A stretch of 64,000 bases of DNA from Paenibacillus sp. Soil766 (GTDB taxonomy: Bacteria; Bacillota; Bacilli; Paenibacillales; NBRC-103111), in the NCBI RefSeq assembly GCF_001428105.1, contig NZ_LMSJ01000023.1, positions 188,147 to 252,146 of the forward strand, read 5' to 3'. This document shows positions 1-8,722 of this stretch, in pieces. Numbering within the stretch: the stretch's first letter is position 1; the number at the start of each line of letters is the position of its first letter. The position numbers and the translations under genes were made by a program. The notes beneath the pieces were generated by a model. The model ran no database searches. It had not been told where the DNA came from and saw only the letters and a list, made by a program, of their open reading frames with translations.

Positions 1-482
1 TTGCGTTTTTCTTCATCGACTTTAACCACCTTGTTGACATAAGTGAGTTGCTCCAAATCCAATCGGCATGCAACTCCTGGGCCAACTTGTCCGGTATCAC
101 CATCTAACGTTTGTTTTCCGCAAAAAACGATATCCACCGGCCCCCACGTTTCCGCAATTTTGCGAATTGTACGAGCAACCACATACGACGTAGCTAGTGT
201 ATCCGCTCCAGCAAAACCACGATCCGTCACCAATACCGCATCATCGGCGCCTAACGAAATACATTCCTTGAGTCCTTTTTCAGCTGGCGGCGGTCCCATT
301 GTGACAACTGTAATGCGAGCACCTTGCTCATCCTTAATGCGTAATGCCTCTTCCAAGCCATGCATATCATAGAAATTCACAATGCTGGGAACACCTTGAC
401 GAATGAGCGTATTATTCTTGGGATCAATGCGAATTTCTCTAGAATCCGGAACTTGTTTAATACAGACGACAATATGCAGCAT
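1..482 (-). CDS. etfB: Electron transfer flavoprotein beta subunit, 5' part (runs off window)
   Basis: EtfB is the beta subunit of the soluble FAD-containing electron carrier that takes electrons from acyl-CoA dehydrogenases. I read this frame by hand on the minus strand. It starts MLHIVVCIKQVPDS, continues through NFYDMHGLEEALRIKDE, TVVTMGPPPAEKGL and LGADDAVLVTDRGFAGADT, and reaches FCGKQTLDGDTGQVGPGVA before leaving the window. These are hallmark blocks of the EtfB/FixA family. About 160 of the usual ~255 residues are present. The ATG at 480-482 is preceded by GGAGGGTGCAGAG, a strong ribosome binding site. A CcpA-type cre lies about 100 bp upstream. etfA would be expected just outside the left edge, but this cannot be seen. 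Confidence 0.93.
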   Translation of the reverse strand, partial: MLHIVVCIKQVPDSREIRIDPKNNTLIRQGVPSIVNFYDMHGLEEALRIKDEQGARITVVTMGPPPAEKGLKECISLGADDAVLVTDRGFAGADTLATSYVVARTIRKIAETWGPVDIVFCGKQTLDGDTGQVGPGVACRLDLEQLTYVNKVVKVDEEKR

Positions 483-722
483 CTCTGCACCCTCCTATTT
501 CTGCGGGGACTGGCTTGCATGTTTTGACAACAGGTGTGTGAGAGCCTGTCATCATTGTGAATTTTGTCACGTAAATGTCGATGCGAAATCGCTTTCAGTG
601 GATTTAGGCATTTAACAACCTTTCGAACAAGCATAAAGATAAGAATCTAACACAGTATATGCGCGAGGGTACGGAATTTGACTAAAGCCTCTGAAAAAAT
701 TCAGACACATGCTCACGATCTA
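483..722. other. etfB upstream region
   Basis: Non-coding stretch upstream of etfB. It contains the cre-like site listed separately. No convincing -35/-10 pair could be chosen on either strand, and no open frame here has a ribosome binding site. Confidence 0.4.
583..597 (-). promoter_or_regulatory. cre-like CcpA site upstream of etfB
   Basis: On the minus strand the sequence TGAAAGCGATTTC fits the cre core TGNAANCGNWNNC at every defined position; the flanking W positions do not fit. In Bacillus, fatty-acid degradation genes including etfBA are under CcpA control, so carbon catabolite repression of etfB is plausible. This is a motif match only. Confidence 0.45.
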
Positions 723-1112
723 CTGACTATTCACAAAAGTTATTTTCTGTTGTATCTACAAGAGTCACGCAAGCACGTATAGACTTCCATTTCGCAAACT
801 AATGGGTATTTCTGTCAATTGCCATGAGCCCATTCAACTGACTATTTCAAGGGAAGCCAATTTCTGTGGTATCTACAAGAGTCTCGCTAGCGCATATTGA
901 CTTCTATTTCGCAAACTAATGGGTAGTTCTGTAAATTACCATTTGCCCATTCGACTGACTATTCAAAGGAAAGCCAATTTCTGTTGTATCTACAAGAGTC
1001 ACGCAAGCGCATATTGACTTCCATTTCGCAAACTAATGGGTATTTCTGTAAATTGCCATGAGCCCATTCGACTGACTATTTCACGGAAACCCATTTTCTG
1101 TGGTATCTACAC
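723..1112. repeat. Tandem repeat, 115-117 bp unit, three copies plus a 41-bp partial
   Basis: Units begin with CTGACTATT at 723, 838, 955 and 1072 (spacings 115, 117, 117). Shared blocks include TTCTGTKGTATCTACA, CTTCYATTTCGCAAACTAAT and an AATGGG...CCCATT inverted pair near the end of each unit. The last copy stops after the TATCTACA block. Copies differ by scattered substitutions, so the array is not brand new. No gene overlaps it. Confidence 0.85.
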
Positions 1113-1301
1113 GTGATTTGAAATTAATTGAAATAAACGCTTAAAAAATTCTAAAATTTATCCTTTCATTAAAGAGCCTAGCTACCTCCACTCAAAAAAA
1201 CATATATCGTTCTCACTAAAAGAGGCTTCAAGATCCATTTATTTATTGTAGATACCTCAGAAAATTGTTTTTAAAGATATATAGGGGGGGGAAGCAGTGG
1301 T

Positions 1302-1429
1302 GTGAATCTATAGGGTTGCCGTGAGTCTACTGGGTGGCCGTGAGTCTACTGGGTGGCGTGAGTCTACTGGGTGGCGTGAGTCTACTGGGTGGCGTGAGTC
1401 TACTGGGTGGCGTGAGTCTACTGAGTCCC
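1302..1429. repeat. Minisatellite, 18-19 bp unit, seven copies
   Basis: Head-to-tail copies of GTGAGTCTACTGGGTGGC at 1321, 1340, 1358, 1376, 1394 and 1412, preceded by a degenerate copy at 1302. The central copies are identical, the 1321 copy has one extra C, and the last ends GAGTCCC. Near-identity suggests recent slippage expansion. It follows a G8 run at about 1284-1291. Confidence 0.9.
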
Positions 1430-1493
1430 ATTAATTAACTTGGTTTTAAAGTGAACATTATTATTAGATCAACACCCATAATATGTTAAGACC

Positions 1494-1526
1494 AAAAAAG
1501 CTGATCCCTATCGGGAGCAGCTTTTT
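1494..1526. terminator. Bidirectional Rho-independent terminator
   Basis: AAAAAAGCTG and TCCC pair with GGGA and CAGCTTTTT around a TATC loop. It lies just past the stop of the GH123-like gene and would end its minus-strand transcript. Confidence 0.85.
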
Positions 1527-1542
1527 CATGTTTCAATCCTAT

Positions 1543-3213
1543 TCAACTGTATGTTGCAATCGCCTGATTTATTCGCTCCCTTACTTCGAGCATCCATTCT
1601 GTGCTACGCGGATAAACAGCGAACGTAAGCGGTTCTGACAAACCATCTTCAATTAAGGCGATTGTACGCTCCTTGCCGATCAGCGTCTCAAGCAATTGCA
1701 AGGCTCGTAAATCCTGCAGCGCCTCATGGAATACTTCCAACCGAATTGACTCAATTGGCCCCGCTTCACCTGGATAAACTAGGAAGCTGTCTCCTGAAGG
1801 GAAGGCGTGTAAGGCATCTGTCACTTTGAAAGGGTCCAATGGTTGAATGGAATACTGAGAGTAGTAGAAGTTATATCCCCAATGTAGAAATCCTTGTATG
1901 CCAAACTTGTATAACTGTAAGCCCATGATCCGGTTGCGAGCGGACGGCATGTTATAGAAACGGTTCGACACTTCTTTGTACTGTGCGCAGCAATAATATG
2001 TCCACAAATCAGGGACACCTGCTTCGAGGAAAGGCTCAATATGATCGTTCGATGGTATCGGCTTCTGGACAATCCCCTGCTCGTAGAAAGAAATCTCTGT
2101 CAGTGCGTCGATAATCGGGTAATCAGGAGGTAGGAGCTTCTGAACGAGATCACTCGCTTTTTTATACGTATCAAAATTTGCTTGGGTAGGCTCATCCGAC
2201 ACATGAAAATAACTGCTAGAAGCGATGCCTAGTCGACGGATGACGCGATCCAATTCTGGAATGAGTTGCTCGAGGAAATGAGCGTAGGCTTCCCCTGTAG
2301 CATCAGTATCCCAACCGAAAATCCGTTGCTCTACACCGTCAATACTAGCCATGATTTTAGGCGTATGTTTAGCCCCCCATTGGGTAAACAGATGTGAGAA
2401 TTCGAAGTATTCGACACCAACTCCCTGACAAAGTGCTACCCAACGCTCTAACTTTGAAAACGCAAAGGAATATGTCGTGTTGCCATCGATTTTACCTCCA
2501 ACTACATACACATCAATCAGCTGAACCGTTGGGCGCTCGCCTCCAATTGCAGTATCTAGCGGTGGGGTAAAAATCGGCGTCAGAATCATGTTGATACCAT
2601 GTTTAACTGCAGTATCTAGAAACTGCCTGATGCGGGACCAGTGCTCCTCACTGAATACAGGAATGTTATAATGTGTCGCAAGGCAATCCGTATGAAACCA
2701 TTCCGTATGGATGAGCTTCTGCTTCGGAAGTGTTGCTGGGAGTACTGTGAGTTCCAGCACTTCTTCACTAAGCTTCTCTCCCTGGGGCGATTTGAATCCT
2801 ACAAGTACGTTATACGTACCCGCATGAACTGACGAATCTAATTCAACATGGATCCACACAGATCTCCATTGGCCGGGAAGTGCCGTTACGGTCGAACCCA
2901 CAAGGGGATACAAGGGGTCGGGATACAACCCTGGCGTCGTTCGCAGAACGTGTGAATCATGGTCCGCATAGCAAGGCATTTCTGATGGAACGAGACCTAC
3001 AGCACGAATTGTAAATGGAAGCCCCAGAGTGGAATATACCTCCACACCAATGTTTTTCATTAATTGATTTGAGGTATAGGCAATTTGGAAAGCGAAATGC
3101 TCATCTTTCAGTGCTGATGCATGTGTGTAGGTCACTTCATGTGGAGCTTCATCTGCAAAAACTTTGGATAACGAGCTCAAGCAAATGGTTTGAAAAGTAT
3201 CCTTTGGGTCCAT
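1543..3213 (-). CDS. GH123-like / DUF4091 protein (possible N-acetylgalactosaminidase)
   Basis: Predicted 556 residues. The C-terminal half matches the DUF4091/GH123 catalytic TIM-barrel family, and the motif HVSDEP places an Asp-Glu pair at about D340-E341, as in the substrate-assisted active site of GH123 beta-N-acetylgalactosaminidases (first described from Paenibacillus). The N-terminal part, with a GTYNVLVGF stretch, looks like the beta-sandwich domain that precedes the barrel. No signal peptide is seen, so it is probably cytoplasmic. The frame stays open to 3315, but ATG 3213 has GGAGGGATTATACAC immediately upstream, whereas a start at 3315 would overlap the upstream gene by 61 bp. It lies 41 bp downstream of the Gfo/Idh/MocA gene, so the two are probably one operon. 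Substrate specificity cannot be read from the sequence. Confidence 0.75.
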   Translation of the reverse strand: MDPKDTFQTICLSSLSKVFADEAPHEVTYTHASALKDEHFAFQIAYTSNQLMKNIGVEVYSTLGLPFTIRAVGLVPSEMPCYADHDSHVLRTTPGLYPDPLYPLVGSTVTALPGQWRSVWIHVELDSSVHAGTYNVLVGFKSPQGEKLSEEVLELTVLPATLPKQKLIHTEWFHTDCLATHYNIPVFSEEHWSRIRQFLDTAVKHGINMILTPIFTPPLDTAIGGERPTVQLIDVYVVGGKIDGNTTYSFAFSKLERWVALCQGVGVEYFEFSHLFTQWGAKHTPKIMASIDGVEQRIFGWDTDATGEAYAHFLEQLIPELDRVIRRLGIASSSYFHVSDEPTQANFDTYKKASDLVQKLLPPDYPIIDALTEISFYEQGIVQKPIPSNDHIEPFLEAGVPDLWTYYCCAQYKEVSNRFYNMPSARNRIMGLQLYKFGIQGFLHWGYNFYYSQYSIQPLDPFKVTDALHAFPSGDSFLVYPGEAGPIESIRLEVFHEALQDLRALQLLETLIGKERTIALIEDGLSEPLTFAVYPRSTEWMLEVRERINQAIATYS

Positions 3214-3254
3214 GTGTATAATCCCTCCAAAAATAGAAAGCTCGATTGTATCCT

Positions 3255-4388
3255 TTAATCCCAATTTAAAGCTTGGAATGTCCCGGTTCGTGCAGACTCT
3301 TGCGCTTTGATACACATCAGAGCACTCATCAAACCATCATCAAGCGTCGAAACTGAATCCGCCGTTCCCTTCATAATCGCTGCAAAACTCCGAGCCAACT
3401 TCTCATCACCGCCAAAATGATTACTGCCAGCTGCGATCTCATAGGTCTCCACGCGCGCTGAATGATGCATATACACTTTAACTACACCTGTGTAGAAATC
3501 AAAATCTACAGTACCCTTGTACCCCATGAATCGAGCTCCACGTGCAGCAGCACCTTTTCGAATAAAGAAGTTTTGCGAGTAGGACATATGCATACCGCTT
3601 TCATATTGAAACAGTGCACTTCCAGAATCCTCATTTCCCGTATCTTCCGCGTAGCAGCAATATTGCCAGGTTGGATCTAACTCTTCTGTAGAATGGACAG
3701 TGCTCTCCAAACAGGTGCGATTCTCTTCACAATCGACACATTTGAGCCCAGCGGATTTATGTCCTTTGAAAATTTGCTTGGATGTCATCGCACAAACAGT
3801 GATTGGTTTCTGCCCTAGTACAGCTTGAATATAGTCAAGATCGTGTGTTGCTTTTTGGAGAAATAACCCTCCTGTTTCTAGCTCGTTTCGATACCAGCTT
3901 TGAAAATAAACGCGGCCATACGGCACATTATTAATCGCTTGAACATGTTCTACCGTGCCAATTTTACCCGATTGAATAATCTCCTTTACCAGCTCCACAA
4001 TGGAGGTTACCCGCAAGGGGAAAGATACGACGACTGGCGACTTAGATGCTTCATAACCTTGCTTCAACCGACGTAGATCTTCATAGTTAGTAGCTACTGG
4101 CTTTTCGATATAAAGAGGTAGATCATGTTGTAACACTTTTAACCCCATTGTTGTATGCAAATTACAGCGTGTGCCAATCATTGCCCCGTCTAGCTGCTCT
4201 GTCTCCAGCATTTGTTCCGGTGTATCATAGTACTTAATGTGATCCCACCCTTGCTCAAGTAACTTGGCTTTAATCTGATCTTTACGTACATCAACAATGG
4301 CTTCAATTCGGCAGTCCGCATCTGCCTTCATTACTTCTTTAATCACATGCTCAATCCTATGCCCATATCCAATAACGCCTATCTTCAT
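3255..4388 (-). CDS. Gfo/Idh/MocA family oxidoreductase with cysteine cluster
   Basis: 377 residues. The N-terminal Rossmann fold starts MKIGVIGYGH; EKPVA (95-99) is the usual catalytic-lysine motif, and GGLFLQKATHDLDY (about 173-186) occupies the place of the common GGGPLIDIGTHALD segment. These enzymes oxidise or reduce sugars and derivatives with NAD(P). An unusual feature is a cysteine group in the C-terminal domain: C217, C220, C226 and C244-C245, in a CxxCx5C arrangement that could bind a metal or form disulfides. ATG 4388 is preceded by AGGGGGAGCTAGC. It is the first gene of a probable two-gene operon with the GH123-like protein, divergent from the AraC gene at 4711, its likely regulator. 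Confidence 0.85.
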   Translation of the reverse strand: MKIGVIGYGHRIEHVIKEVMKADADCRIEAIVDVRKDQIKAKLLEQGWDHIKYYDTPEQMLETEQLDGAMIGTRCNLHTTMGLKVLQHDLPLYIEKPVATNYEDLRRLKQGYEASKSPVVVSFPLRVTSIVELVKEIIQSGKIGTVEHVQAINNVPYGRVYFQSWYRNELETGGLFLQKATHDLDYIQAVLGQKPITVCAMTSKQIFKGHKSAGLKCVDCEENRTCLESTVHSTEELDPTWQYCCYAEDTGNEDSGSALFQYESGMHMSYSQNFFIRKGAAARGARFMGYKGTVDFDFYTGVVKVYMHHSARVETYEIAAGSNHFGGDEKLARSFAAIMKGTADSVSTLDDGLMSALMCIKAQESARTGTFQALNWD

Positions 4389-4710
4389 GCTAGCTCCCCC
4401 TCGAACTTTACGATACCTTGATTATAAAAGAAAGATTGGTGTTTTTCTTTGTCTTAAAAGCCGATTTTTTTGTTACCACATAAGAAAGTATAAGTTTTCG
4501 GCTTCCGAAAACAGCTTTCTTATTGGCGATAAAACTTACATCTCTCGGGGTCCCCACAAAGTAATCGGAATTTACTTCGAAGCTTATCGTCACTTTGTGG
4601 GGTAGAATAGCGGTCGCTCATCATTGAATGGCCTCGATAGAAGTTTTCTCATTTCTGCTGTGTTATGATAGACCTATACGCATTGCATCGAAAGATCAGG
4701 AGTGACACCC
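4389..4710. promoter_or_regulatory. Divergent promoter region with two inverted repeats
   Basis: This 322-bp spacer separates the Gfo/Idh/MocA operon (minus) from the AraC regulator (plus). It holds a tight palindrome, GTTTTCGG-ctt-CCGAAAAC (4494-4512), and a wider inverted repeat, CCCCACAAAGT (4552-4562) with ACTTTGTGGGG (4592-4602). A possible -10 (TATGAT, 4664-4669) precedes the AraC gene, but its -35 is unclear. The repeats may be operators; this is inference. Confidence 0.5.
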
Positions 4711-5607
4711 ATGGCGATTAGCAAAACGAACACGACCGAGTATCAGCGGACACATTTGAAGATGAGTCTGGTAATTAATAAAGTTATTACGATGCATTAC
4801 TTCGAGTTTGGTAAGGATTATTCGTTCAATGGGGAGAAGCATGATTTCTGGGAATTTCTCTATGTCGATCGCGGCGAAGTGGAAGTTCATGCGGATGATC
4901 ACCGCTATTTACTTAAACAGGGATCCATCATTTTTCATAAACCGAATGAATTTCATAGCTTCTACGCAACCAAAGGAAAAGCCCCCAATTTAATCGTTAT
5001 GACGTTCGACTGTCATTCGAAAGCTATGCAATTTTTTGAGCAAAAAGTGCTGCACTTAGATGATGAGGAACGTAATCTTCTTGCCCAAATCGTACGAGAA
5101 GGACAACAAGCCTTCGAATTCCCATTCGGTCATCCCCTTGTGCGCAGGCAAGATGCCCCTGTAGGCAGTGAACAAATGATTCAAAGCTACTTAGAAATTC
5201 TCTTAGTGCGTCTGCTACGGAAATCTGCTCAGGCAGAAGTCGATACACCTCTCTCCACAGTTGCTAAAGAGAAGTCGGTCCATGATTTGACCAGCAAAGT
5301 CATGAGTTATATGGCGGAGCATATCGATGCTCATCTTACTCTAAACGAAATCAGCCAAGTGTTCTGTGTGGGTAAAACGCAGCTCAAGGAACTTTTCAAA
5401 AAAAACACGAACTATACCATTATGGAGTACTTTGCCAAATTAAAAATCGATCAAGCCAAAATCTTGATACGCGAAGAAACATATAATTTCACTGAGATTT
5501 CTAGGAAACTAGGCTTCAGCTCAGTTCACTATTTCTCCAAGGCCTTTAAGAAAGCAACCTTAATGAGTCCATCCGAGTATGCAAGAACGGTCAAATCCCG
5601 TATGTAG
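4711..5607 (+). CDS. AraC-family transcriptional regulator
   Basis: 298 residues from ATG 4711. The N-terminal cupin-type ligand domain includes the block EFLYVDRGEVEVHADD and then HKPNEFHSF. The C-terminal ~100 residues form the two helix-turn-helix motifs of AraC proteins (TLNEISQVFCVGKTQLKELF and FTEISRKLGFSSVHYFSKAF). A GTG nine bases upstream is in frame, but the ribosome binding site ATCAGGAGTG fits ATG 4711. It is divergent from the Gfo/Idh/MocA plus GH123-like operon, which it probably activates in response to a sugar ligand. The ligand is unknown. Confidence 0.88.
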   Translation: MAISKTNTTEYQRTHLKMSLVINKVITMHYFEFGKDYSFNGEKHDFWEFLYVDRGEVEVHADDHRYLLKQGSIIFHKPNEFHSFYATKGKAPNLIVMTFDCHSKAMQFFEQKVLHLDDEERNLLAQIVREGQQAFEFPFGHPLVRRQDAPVGSEQMIQSYLEILLVRLLRKSAQAEVDTPLSTVAKEKSVHDLTSKVMSYMAEHIDAHLTLNEISQVFCVGKTQLKELFKKNTNYTIMEYFAKLKIDQAKILIREETYNFTEISRKLGFSSVHYFSKAFKKATLMSPSEYARTVKSRM

Positions 5608-5630
5608 ACACTTATCTTATCATTTACAAC

Positions 5631-5671
5631 AAAATCCCGAGAAGCTGCAACTTAGCAGTTCCTCGGGATTT
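5631..5671. terminator. Bidirectional terminator between convergent genes
   Basis: AAAATCCCGAG pairs with CTCGGGATTT around an inner AGCTGC...GCAGTT stem. It serves the AraC gene and the convergent GNAT gene. Confidence 0.85.
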
Positions 5672-5689
5672 CTCAATTACTCATCTAGC

Positions 5690-6127
5690 TCACGCGTCTT
5701 CGTCTTCTTCCTCAACCTCATACGTGCATAGGAACCGCTCCACGCCTGGATATTTCTCACCAAGACTGCGAATCACGAATCCAACGTTGCGATAAAATTG
5801 CACGGCCTCTTCATCCGTTTCCACCGTAATACGAACTGGCTGCATGTCATCAATAATTTCAAGCAGCATGCCACGTCCGAAGCCTTCCCCTCTGCTCTCG
5901 GGTTCAACTGCAAGGTGACGAAGCGTCATTTCTTGCTTCTCATTCAGCTCGAAGCCGATAATTCCGACTGGTAAACCTTCCGATTCATAGGCAAATAACC
6001 ATGTGTTTTCATTATTTTCATAGTGACTGAGGGCTTCTTGAAGACTTTCAGGATCTGGAAACACACTATAGCCAAGCAATTGTTGAATATCACCCTCTTG
6101 AAGGCGGGATTTCACATTTAACAGCAC
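5690..6127 (-). CDS. GNAT-family N-acetyltransferase
   Basis: 145 residues. The acetyl-CoA binding motif is clear in LRHLAVEPESRGEGFGRGML (R-G-E-G-F-G loop), followed by ITVETDEEAVQFYRNVGF, the beta5 / C-terminal GNAT signature. The tail is very acidic (EVEEEDEDA). The start appears to be GTG at 6125-6127, with a weak AAGTGAG binding site. It acetylates an unknown small molecule or protein; the neighbours do not suggest a substrate. Confidence 0.85.
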   Translation of the reverse strand: MLLNVKSRLQEGDIQQLLGYSVFPDPESLQEALSHYENNENTWLFAYESEGLPVGIIGFELNEKQEMTLRHLAVEPESRGEGFGRGMLLEIIDDMQPVRITVETDEEAVQFYRNVGFVIRSLGEKYPGVERFLCTYEVEEEDEDA

Positions 6128-6236
6128 GTACGCTCACTTCTTTCTATATTCGTATATCTCTAATATTCTACAAATGGGTGCAGGCTGTCAACTTGCGTCA
6201 ATTCGTAGCGCCAATGTTTGCTTTCTATGCATTGTA

Positions 6237-7562
6237 CTATCCTGACAATGGCTCTTTACCTACTGAACGAATCGCTAAAGGTACAGCAAAAGCTGCAATG
6301 CTTGCTATTAACCCATAAACGAACATCCCATGAATGCCGGTGTAGAATACCTCAGATTTCGTTACGATCGAGCCCATCACCGTGACACTGACCGCCGTTC
6401 CGATGTTACGGGCGAATAGCTGCAGCGAGGTCGAAATCCCCTTCTGATGGGCCTCGACTAGCTGCTGAGCACCAATCGTTGATACCGTAAACAGAAGTCC
6501 AAATGAGAGTCCAAGCATGGTAAGTGTACTGAAAACGTAAATAAATGAGGTGCCTTCACGGATAAAGAATAGTAGAACGGCTGTGACGACAAGTAATGCG
6601 TTGCCCGCTAACAGCAACGGCTTATAGCCGAAGCGAATCACCCATTTCCCGCTCGGTATTGCGACAACCATCCAACCGATAGAGGTGCCAAGAAGCGCAA
6701 TCCCGCTGATGAACAGCGAATGCCCTTGATTTTGCAAAAATAAGGGAATAAAACTGGACGTCCCGAAAAGGGCCGCACAACTAAGAAATGAGCCGCCTAT
6801 CATCAAAGCCACAGGCTTATTGCGCATCAACGTCATGGGAACAATTGGGGCAGCATGCCCTTTTTCATAGAGAAAGAATGCAATGAGCAGTGCCACACCA
6901 ACGGCACCATAGATGTATGTATAGGAATGCGCAACGGTTATTAGAAGTATCGATGATATCCCCGCGGCAAACAAAAGTGCACCCCAATAATCAATTACCG
7001 CTTTCTTCGGTTGATACACTTCTTTGTAAGGGAGCAAGGCAAGTAATGCAATGAGACATATTGGAACATTCACGAAGAAAATCCATCGCCAGTTCAAATA
7101 GGTTACAAAAAACGTGCCTAACGTAGGAGCTAGAATCGCTGCTAATCCCCACATGCCTGTGAAAAAAGCTTGAACCTTCCCTCGCTGCTCCACAGGGTAG
7201 ATATCTCCAGCAATAATAGATGGAAATGGCATCATCACCCCTGCACCAATCCCTTGAATCGCTCTGAAAATAATGAGCTGCACCATTGTGTCTGCTAATC
7301 CACAGAGAACTGATCCTCCTAGAAATAACAAAATGCCCGCGGCATATATGCGTTTGCGCCCAAATAAATCCGATAAACGCCCTGCAAGAGGGGCTAGAAC
7401 CGTAGATAACACCATATATGATGTAAATGCCCAGGCATATAGGCTGTTTCCACCAATGTCATTCACAATGATCGGCATCGTTGTATTGGCAATAGTGGTG
7501 TCCATAGACGCGACTAACATGGCCAGAACAATACTGACCATCACGGTAGTTCGATTACTCAT
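6237..7562 (-). CDS. MFS drug-efflux-type transporter (DHA2 family)
   Basis: 441 residues with about 13-14 hydrophobic segments. MDTTIANTTMPIIVNDIGG near the N-terminus matches the D1 motif of the DHA2 (EmrB/QacA) drug:H+ antiporters, GRLSDLFGRKR is MFS motif A, and FRAIQGIGAGVMMP is motif B. It sits in the cytoplasmic membrane and probably exports amphiphilic compounds. ATG 7562 follows GGGAGGACAATTC. It stands alone, divergent from the TSUP permease at 7747. Substrate unknown. Confidence 0.88.
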   Translation of the reverse strand: MSNRTTVMVSIVLAMLVASMDTTIANTTMPIIVNDIGGNSLYAWAFTSYMVLSTVLAPLAGRLSDLFGRKRIYAAGILLFLGGSVLCGLADTMVQLIIFRAIQGIGAGVMMPFPSIIAGDIYPVEQRGKVQAFFTGMWGLAAILAPTLGTFFVTYLNWRWIFFVNVPICLIALLALLPYKEVYQPKKAVIDYWGALLFAAGISSILLITVAHSYTYIYGAVGVALLIAFFLYEKGHAAPIVPMTLMRNKPVALMIGGSFLSCAALFGTSSFIPLFLQNQGHSLFISGIALLGTSIGWMVVAIPSGKWVIRFGYKPLLLAGNALLVVTAVLLFFIREGTSFIYVFSTLTMLGLSFGLLFTVSTIGAQQLVEAHQKGISTSLQLFARNIGTAVSVTVMGSIVTKSEVFYTGIHGMFVYGLIASIAAFAVPLAIRSVGKEPLSG

Positions 7563-7746
7563 GAATTGTCCTCCCTAAGCTGACTTTGACACATCTATCC
7601 ATTGTAAACCATTCCAGAATTGATGAATAGCAAGTGATTTACTCGGGATAGAGTCGAGTTTGGAAAATTTCTCTTTACAAATGCCTTTTGCAGGACTAAA
7701 ATTAATCCAATGTGTTTAGTGGGTTATGAAAAGAGGACATGACAAC

Positions 7747-8511
7747 ATGACTTTGAGTATTATTCTAATGGGTTTAATCGTTGGTTTTCTGGTCGGAATG
7801 ACAGGTGTAGGCGGCGCTTCCTTGCTGACTCCCATACTTATTTTAATTGGTATCCATCCTTCCATTGCTGTAGGAACAGATCTTCTTTATAATTCGATTA
7901 CGAAGCTTTTCGGTACAGTCCAGCATTGGCGGCAGAAAACAATCGACTTTAAGCTTGTTAAAATGCTTGCCCTAGGTAGTCTTCCAGGTGTTGTACTTGC
8001 TGTCGTGTTCCTGAAATTATTTGATTCTTTCTTCGATAATCAAGAAGTAATCATCAAGCACGCACTCGGCTATGTGTTGATTCTAGTAGCCTTCGCAACG
8101 TTGTTCAAGGTATTCTTCGGGCATCGGATGAAAGAGAATCGTTGGCAGCTCAAATCATTAGAAGAGAAGCGCTGGTTGACGATTACCATTGGCGCAGTTC
8201 TTGGCTTCATTGTTGGATTGACTTCCATTGGCTCTGGCTCCTTATATGCGATTGCCATGCTCTATTTTTTCCGAATGATTCCCGCTCAGCTTGTGGGTAC
8301 GGATATCGCACATGCCTTTATACTCTCCTCAACAGCAGGTATTTTGCACGCAAGTATGGGTAACGTCAATTATTCGCTCGTTATTAATCTTCTCATCGGC
8401 TCGATCCCTGGCGTACTCATCGGAAGCATGCTTGCAACGAAAGCACCTACAACGGTACTTCGTACGATTATTGCCACCTTAGTATTAATTAGCGGTCTTA
8501 AACTAATTTAA
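7747..8511 (+). CDS. TSUP (TauE/SafE) family permease
   Basis: 254 residues, about seven to eight membrane segments, with the two internally repeated signatures of the family: GFLVGMTGVGGASLLTPILI near the N-terminus and GFIVGLTSIGSGSLYAIAML in the second half. Members move sulfite, sulfonates or other small anions. The frame is open from an ATG at 7726, but AGAGGA at 7732-7737 lies nine bases before ATG 7747, which I take as the start. A terminator follows directly. The ligand is not known and the neighbours are no guide. Confidence 0.87.
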   Translation: MTLSIILMGLIVGFLVGMTGVGGASLLTPILILIGIHPSIAVGTDLLYNSITKLFGTVQHWRQKTIDFKLVKMLALGSLPGVVLAVVFLKLFDSFFDNQEVIIKHALGYVLILVAFATLFKVFFGHRMKENRWQLKSLEEKRWLTITIGAVLGFIVGLTSIGSGSLYAIAMLYFFRMIPAQLVGTDIAHAFILSSTAGILHASMGNVNYSLVINLLIGSIPGVLIGSMLATKAPTTVLRTIIATLVLISGLKLI

Positions 8512-8518
8512 TCTTGAA

Positions 8519-8545
8519 GCAGAGCCCCTAGGCTCTGCTTTTTTT
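8519..8545 (+). terminator. Rho-independent terminator after TSUP permease
   Basis: GCAGAGCC-ccta-GGCTCTGC followed by seven T residues. Confidence 0.9.
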
Positions 8546-8722
8546 ATCTAGCGGAATCCACTTTCCTGTCGGATTCTGCGGTTGCCCGGGAAATAGAGAG
8601 GTTAATTCCCACATGATATAGCCCATTTTTCAAAAGAATTAGGCCCATGCCTACACCGTGATACTCGTCTCACTCATACCTTGTGAAGAACAACATGTGA
8701 TCATAAAGGAGCGCTACTGCAT

